From NCBI GenBank assembly GCA_955651875.1, contig CATPAP010000257.1, positions 1-9,524 on the forward strand: a DNA stretch of 9,524 nt, given 5' to 3'. Shown here in pieces: positions 6,504 to 9,524 of this stretch; the stretch's first letter is position 1, and each line of letters opens with the position of its first letter. The position numbers were made by a program, and so were the translations under genes. Origin of the DNA: Candidatus Dormiibacterota bacterium. GTDB taxonomy: Bacteria > Chloroflexota > Dormibacteria > Aeolococcales > Aeolococcaceae. Under the pieces are notes generated by a model. That model did no database searches. It saw only the letters and a program-made list of their open reading frames with translations, and had not been told where the DNA came from.

Positions 6504-6664
6504 CGCGCCCGGGAACGCCCCTACCGTCGGGGGTTCGACCGCCGGCACACCGAACCTTGGACGTTGGACCTCCGGCCGCGTTAGCCGCCCCGAAGACGAA
6601 ATCGTCCCATCAAGCTGTCCACCCGCGAAGCCACGAGAGAAGCGAGGAGCGCCGCCTACGCGGG

Positions 6665-7168
6665 CTATGCCCGCTGAGCGTCTGTCGGAACGGTCGTCAG
6701 CCGGGTCGAACGCTGCCAGATCACCGCGTTCTGTGCGGCGAACGTCACGGCGAGTGCGAGCAGGAGCTCGCCGATGACGAGGCCCTGCGGATACTTCGCG
6801 GCGTGGCTCGCAAACGCAAAGGGGAGCCGGATGGCGATCAGCACGCCCCACGCGACTAGCGTGATCGCGGTGCCCTTCGTCATGACAACACCCGTTTCGA
6901 TCCACATTCGAAACGTCGTGCCGCGCCACAACCCAGCGAGGACACTGACGGCGAGACTCAAACCCAAGAACGCGACGGTACCGAGGTCAACTGTGAACGA
7001 CTGACGGCTGAGCTGCTGCACCGCAAACACCGCAATGACAGCGGGCAACAGCACGAGCCTGCGCGTGTTGAGTGGTAACCGGCTCATCTGACGGTACAGC
7101 ACGAATCCGATGAGGGCGACATAGACGGCGACGTTGACGATGATCCCAACGCGTTGATCCGAGGTCAT
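6665..7168 (-). CDS. CcdC/DUF1453-like integral membrane protein
   Basis: A 167-residue protein with five predicted membrane segments, at about residues 8-26, 38-52, 63-81, 99-118 and 130-150. Seen between helices: YRQMSRLPLNTRRLVLLPAV at 25-44 and LWRGTTFRMWIETGVVMTKG at 80-99. The pattern RQ..RPL..RRL.LLP and RG.T.R.W...G....KG resembles the CcdC-like/DUF1453 family of small bacterial membrane proteins, whose biochemical role is not settled. The start at 7168 is well supported: GGGGAGG lies 5 nt upstream (7174-7180 on the complement). It is divergent from the tetR gene, with 67 bp between starts. In TetR systems this arrangement often means the regulator controls the divergent membrane gene, so repression by the neighbouring TetR is my inference. 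The downstream gene on the same strand is the broken NTF2-like gene. Confidence 0.8.
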   Translation of the reverse strand: MTSDQRVGIIVNVAVYVALIGFVLYRQMSRLPLNTRRLVLLPAVIAVFAVQQLSRQSFTVDLGTVAFLGLSLAVSVLAGLWRGTTFRMWIETGVVMTKGTAITLVAWGVLIAIRLPFAFASHAAKYPQGLVIGELLLALAVTFAAQNAVIWQRSTRLTTVPTDAQRA

Positions 7169-7173
7169 GCCTG

Positions 7174-7180
7174 CCTCCCC
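7174..7180 (-). promoter_or_regulatory. Strong ribosome binding site for the CcdC-like gene
   Basis: On the complement strand GGGGAGG sits 5 nt before the ATG at 7168. It fixes the start of the membrane-protein gene and contrasts with the facing tetR, which has no such site. Confidence 0.75.
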
Positions 7181-7191
7181 TCAGACCTCTT

Positions 7192-7208
7192 GCCCACGTG
7201 GTGTGGGC
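7192..7208. promoter_or_regulatory. Candidate operator 1 in the divergent tetR spacer
   Basis: GCCCAC at 7192-7197 and GTGGGC at 7203-7208 form a perfect 6-bp inverted repeat with a 5-nt spacer. It overlaps the self-complementary CCACGTGG (7194-7201). It lies between the divergent starts, where a TetR-family dimer would bind to act on the membrane-protein promoter. Confidence 0.5.
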
Positions 7209-7211
7209 CCT

Positions 7212-7230
7212 TACGGTAGGTAGTACCATA
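7212..7230. promoter_or_regulatory. Candidate operator 2, overlapping the tetR promoter/start
   Basis: TACGGTA (7212-7218) and TACCATA (7224-7230) are complementary at 6 of 7 positions across a 5-nt spacer, with GGTA-N5-TACC at the core. The repeat ends 5 nt before the tetR ATG at 7236, so bound protein would block the promoter of its own leaderless-looking gene. Its total length of 19 bp is typical of TetR-family operators. Confidence 0.55.
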
Positions 7231-7235
7231 CACCC

Positions 7236-7928
7236 ATGTCGGCAACTGTCAAGAGCCTCCGTAAGCGGAGAGCGCGCGGGTCGTTGAGTCGCCAACAGGT
7301 TGTCGACACGGCACTTGAAATAGCCGATGCGGAGGGCGTCGAGGCGTTGAGCATGCCGACCCTGGCCGGCCGCCTCGACTGTGGGGTGATGAGCATCTAT
7401 GGGCACATCGACGGCAAGGAGGACCTGCTCGACGCCATCGCCCAACGCGGCCTCCGCGACCTGCGGCTCCCGCGACCCGTACCGGACAACGCCGAGGCGA
7501 TCCTGATCTCCTGGGGACGCTCGCTGCGCCTGAATCTGCTCGAGCACCCGAGCCTGCCGGTGATCTTCCTGTCACGGGCGGTGATCGGACCCGAAATCTT
7601 CCGCGGCCTCGAGGCATTGCTCGATGGCCTTGCTCGGGCCGGCATGCCGCCGGCGATGGGGGTCCACGCTGTCTACGCGGTGCTCACCTACACGACGGGA
7701 TTTGTCACCTGGGAGATCCCTCGGACCGTTCGCCAGCCTGAGTCGGCGTACGCGTCGAGTTGGCGGCGCGCGTTCTCCGATCTCTCTCCAGCCGAGTTCC
7801 CAAATGTCGGGAGCGTGCTTGACGAGCTGCCGCAGGTCGCCGGCGCTGACCAGTTCGAGCTCGGACTCATCGCGCTGGCGAAGGGTTTGGCGGACGACGC
7901 GGCCGAAGCTCGGACGCCAAGTCCCTAG
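7236..7928 (+). CDS. TetR/AcrR-family transcriptional regulator (TetR_C_1 type)
   Basis: A 230-residue DNA-binding repressor. Seen: a basic N-terminal arm (KSLRKRRARGSLSRQQ), helix QVVDTALEIADAEGVEALSM at 21-40, and the helix-turn-helix PTLAGRLDCGVMSIYGHIDG at 41-60 followed by KEDLLDAI. This is the usual TetR recognition region (MSIYGHI, then K..LL). The C-terminal ~150 residues are a helical ligand domain with PSLPVIFLSRA and a GFVTWEIPR segment, similar to the TetR_C_1 domain of tetracycline-repressor-like proteins. The ligand cannot be read from sequence. No ribosome binding site precedes ATG 7236; the upstream bases are an inverted repeat, so the mRNA may be leaderless and autoregulated. 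It is divergent from the CcdC-like membrane gene and 9 nt upstream of another membrane gene. Both are candidate targets. Confidence 0.92.
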   Translation: MSATVKSLRKRRARGSLSRQQVVDTALEIADAEGVEALSMPTLAGRLDCGVMSIYGHIDGKEDLLDAIAQRGLRDLRLPRPVPDNAEAILISWGRSLRLNLLEHPSLPVIFLSRAVIGPEIFRGLEALLDGLARAGMPPAMGVHAVYAVLTYTTGFVTWEIPRTVRQPESAYASSWRRAFSDLSPAEFPNVGSVLDELPQVAGADQFELGLIALAKGLADDAAEARTPSP

Positions 7929-7937
7929 ACTGCGCTC

Positions 7938-8471
7938 GTGCCGTATCGCAGTCTTGTCCAAAACTGGCACGACTTCTACATTGTCGCCGGCACGGCGTCC
8001 GCGACGCTCGTCGGCTTGCTGTTCGTCAGCCTGTCACTGCATCTTCGCGCGGTCCTTGCCCGACGTGAAGTGCGCGGCCTGGCCAGAGCCACACTCGCCA
8101 ACTTCGGCCTCGTGCTCTTGGTGGCGCTCATCGTCGTCATTCCGCAGGATGCGCACGCGGCAGGCCTGGAGCTTCAGGCCACCGGTGCAGCCAGCGTTCT
8201 TATCATCGCCGCGCCGGTGCTGGCGGCGAGCAGGAGTCGGACGCAGACCATTCCCACGTGGCTGCTATTCATGCGGTTCGCCTTCAGCGTCCTTGGCTAC
8301 GCTGGCGCCGTGACCGCCGGGGTTCTGCTGACATCCGGCTCATACGGTGCCGCGCTCGCGTCGCTGGCCGCCGCGACAATCACGTTGCTCGTCATATCGC
8401 TGCGCAACACATGGGATCTTCTCGTCGGCGTAGGTGAGGCGACCGTGGAGCACGAATCAAGGCAGCCCTAG
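7938..8471 (+). CDS. Small integral membrane protein of unknown function
   Basis: A 177-residue protein starting at GTG 7938, 9 nt after the tetR stop, so probably co-transcribed with it. Seen: an amphipathic start (VQNWHDFYIVAGTASATLVG, residues 7-26), then five hydrophobic segments at about 14-36, 51-69, 78-97, 108-131 and 138-155, and a conserved-looking exit NTWDLLVGVG at 157-166. The motif W.DF....G...A.L.GLLFV..SLHLR is shared by a widespread group of actinobacterial hypothetical membrane proteins, but I know of no assigned function. No catalytic or metal-binding residues stand out. Linkage to tetR suggests expression controlled by that regulator, possibly with a transport- or stress-related role, but this is inference. 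The gene looks complete. Confidence 0.8.
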   Translation: MPYRSLVQNWHDFYIVAGTASATLVGLLFVSLSLHLRAVLARREVRGLARATLANFGLVLLVALIVVIPQDAHAAGLELQATGAASVLIIAAPVLAASRSRTQTIPTWLLFMRFAFSVLGYAGAVTAGVLLTSGSYGAALASLAAATITLLVISLRNTWDLLVGVGEATVEHESRQP

Positions 8472-8576
8472 TGGCCGTAGAGGCCAAGGAACGGGCCGAC
8501 GCGGGCGCCGTCCATTTCGGATTGCTTGCCTACGCGCGCACGCGCGGGACGCCGAATCACCCTTCGAGTGCGATGA

Positions 8577-9109
8577 CCCGACGCTCGCCTGGCGCCCCAT
8601 GCCGGCGCCCGGCAGCACGTCTGCGACGCGCTCTTTCCCAGCCGTCGCACAGCGGAGATGCGGTTGCTCGACCTGTATCAGCTGCGCGTGGTCGACCGCT
8701 TCCGGCCCTTCACCCGGAGCGGCTCGGCGCCGCACCACTGGATCCTCGACGAGGTCGGCGCCCAGCTCATCGCCTGGGAGCGCGGCGAAGACTTGAAGCA
8801 GCTCGGCTGGCGTCGTGATCGTGCGCTGAGCATCGCGGCCAGCCGCCAGCTTGCCCACCGGCTGGGGGAGTCAACGCCTTCTTCTGCGCCCTGCTGCGCG
8901 AGGCGCGGCGACGCGCCGGCTGCCGTCTCTCGGCGTGGCTGTCCCAGCCGCGGCTGAAGTGCAGCGAGGCCCGCGTGGAACCGGACGGCTTCGGCGTCTG
9001 GGAGGAGGCGGGCACGCGGCTGCCCTTCTACCTCGAGTACGACTGCGGCACCGAGCGGCTGGAGCGCCTGGCCGAGAAGCTCCGCTCGTACCAGCTGCTT
9101 ACGTTGCGG
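8577..9109 (+). pseudogene. Replication-relaxation-family protein, truncated and frameshifted
   Basis: Resembles the replication-relaxation protein family of actinobacteria (winged-helix start, nuclease-like fold; linked to plasmid and integrative-element replication). Seen in the first frame: HVCDALFPSRRTAEMRLLDL (8613-8672), VVDRFRPFTRSGSAPHHWIL, and LGWRRDRALSIAASRQLAHR. At the five-G run 8864-8868 the frame breaks. One added G gives LGGVNAFFCALLREARRR and then VEPDGFGVWEEAGTRLPFYL and EYDCGTERLERLAEKLRSYQ. The joined product is about 177 residues versus some 250-300 in the family. The start is missing: TGA at 8574-8576 precedes the frame, and no good start lies upstream. The end is replaced by the convergent nuclease-like gene near 9105. 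The gene is dead at both ends even if the frameshift were a sequencing error. It indicates that an integrative or plasmid-like element once occupied this end of the window. Confidence 0.75.
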
Positions 9110-9524
9110 CTACATGAACTTGCGCCGACGCTGGAACGCCTTCACGTCCCCAGCAGTAAGCGCAAACCACTCGCTCGTTCCCATCCGCTTGCCCTCGAAG
9201 CGCCGGTGCCAGTACTCCTCGATCCCGGAGATGTCGTCCGTTTCAATCTTGTGGACGATGACGTGAGGATGGGGCAGCTGGATCGCGAATTGCCGCGAAC
9301 GCTGATCGAGGTTCGCGGTCTTGCCGATCTTGTACTGACGGCCCGACTTGACGAGGTACACGACGCCGCGGCGCGTTCCACCGTCACTGGCCTCGGCGAC
9401 GCTCGCTGGTCGAGCAGCAACGTCAATCAGCCGCAGGACATCATCACAGTCACCGCGTTCATGGCAGTACTCGGCGACCTTCGCCATGACGCCTTCTACG
9501 CCGCCCATGCGCCTCGTCGTCTCC
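9110..9524 (-). CDS. MUG113/T5orf172-type GIY-YIG-like protein (N-terminus outside window)
   Basis: At least 138 residues. The ATG at 9508 is probably internal, because the frame stays open to the window edge (ETTRRMGGVEGVMAKVAEYC) and that stretch fits the repeated helical domain found upstream in this family. Seen: RRGVVYLVKSGRQYKIGKTA, the GIY-YIG-like core with VYL and KIGKT; DQRSRQFAIQLPHPHVIVHK with the conserved Arg; IETDDISGIEEYWHRRFEGK with the conserved Glu; and the C-terminus EWFALTAGDVKAFQRRRKFM. This is the MUG113/T5orf172 domain, common in phage and mobile-element proteins and thought to be nuclease-like; its activity here is unknown. Core residues are intact, so the gene looks functional as far as seen. 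It is convergent with the replication-relaxation remnant and ends exactly where that remnant loses similarity, suggesting it arrived in a replacement event. Confidence 0.85.
   Translation of the reverse strand, partial: ETTRRMGGVEGVMAKVAEYCHERGDCDDVLRLIDVAARPASVAEASDGGTRRGVVYLVKSGRQYKIGKTANLDQRSRQFAIQLPHPHVIVHKIETDDISGIEEYWHRRFEGKRMGTSEWFALTAGDVKAFQRRRKFM

Noticed and set aside
6504..6929. A 237-residue - strand protein reading through the NTF2-like domain
   Set aside because: Its first 140 residues are Arg-rich antisense/out-of-frame sequence overlapping the membrane gene; only the last ~95 residues are family-like.
8472..8576. A GTG-started frame overlapping the stop of the unknown membrane gene at 8471
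   Set aside because: Its residues match nothing and it shifts out of the replication-relaxation frame; most likely decayed or spacer sequence.
9110..9524. A + strand frame open from the replication-relaxation remnant to the window end
   Set aside because: It is antisense to the MUG113-type gene, which carries clear family motifs; the + frame has none after about 9105.

Overview
The window is GC-rich, with dense GTG/ATG starts, stop/start overlaps and a leaderless-looking tetR. Gene content (GH65 phosphorylase, cydAB, TetR_C_1-type regulator, CcdC-like membrane protein, replication-relaxation protein, MUG113/T5orf172 nuclease-like protein) suggests a high-GC actinobacterium. My guess is the Thermoleophilia/Solirubrobacterales side, but that is inferred from family composition only. 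No rRNA, tRNA or CRISPR array was found.

Region 1 (1-2449, + strand) is a sugar-processing operon. It holds the C-terminal end of a GH65 disaccharide phosphorylase, a C-terminal scrap of an MFS sugar-porter gene, an intact aldose 1-epimerase, and a glucose-1-dehydrogenase-like SDR that overlaps the epimerase by 4 nt and carries one -1 frameshift. Together they read as: import a disaccharide, phosphorolyse it, interconvert the released glucose anomers, then oxidise glucose to gluconolactone.

Region 2 (2450-3110) holds the first ~82 codons of an FUSC/aromatic-acid-exporter-like membrane protein, broken off into about 235 bp of unrecognised sequence.

Region 3 (3111-5455) is an intact cydAB pair encoding a short-Q-loop, cyanide-insensitive-type cytochrome bd oxidase.

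Region 4 (5456-6215) is gene-poor. It begins, 7 nt after the cydB stop, with a recognisable end of an IS481-type transposase (catalytic Glu motif), followed by about 620 bp with several perfect short inverted repeats and no convincing gene.

Region 5 (6216-8471) has an N-terminally truncated SnoaL/NTF2-like protein and a CcdC-like membrane protein on the - strand. A divergent tetR on the + strand is followed by a small unknown membrane protein. The 67-bp divergent spacer carries two inverted repeats of identical geometry, which are good operator candidates.

Region 6 (8472-9524) has a decayed replication-relaxation gene with a frameshift at a G-run. It is cut off where a convergent - strand MUG113/T5orf172 (GIY-YIG-like) gene ends; that gene runs off the right edge of the window.

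The overall theme is intact metabolic and respiratory genes separated by truncated or frameshifted ones. Two of the lesions are single-base losses in simple repeats, so sequencing or assembly error must be considered beside real decay. I did not find a convincing new multi-gene system. The best leads are the divergent tetR control region, the unknown membrane proteins it may control, and the breakpoint sequences.
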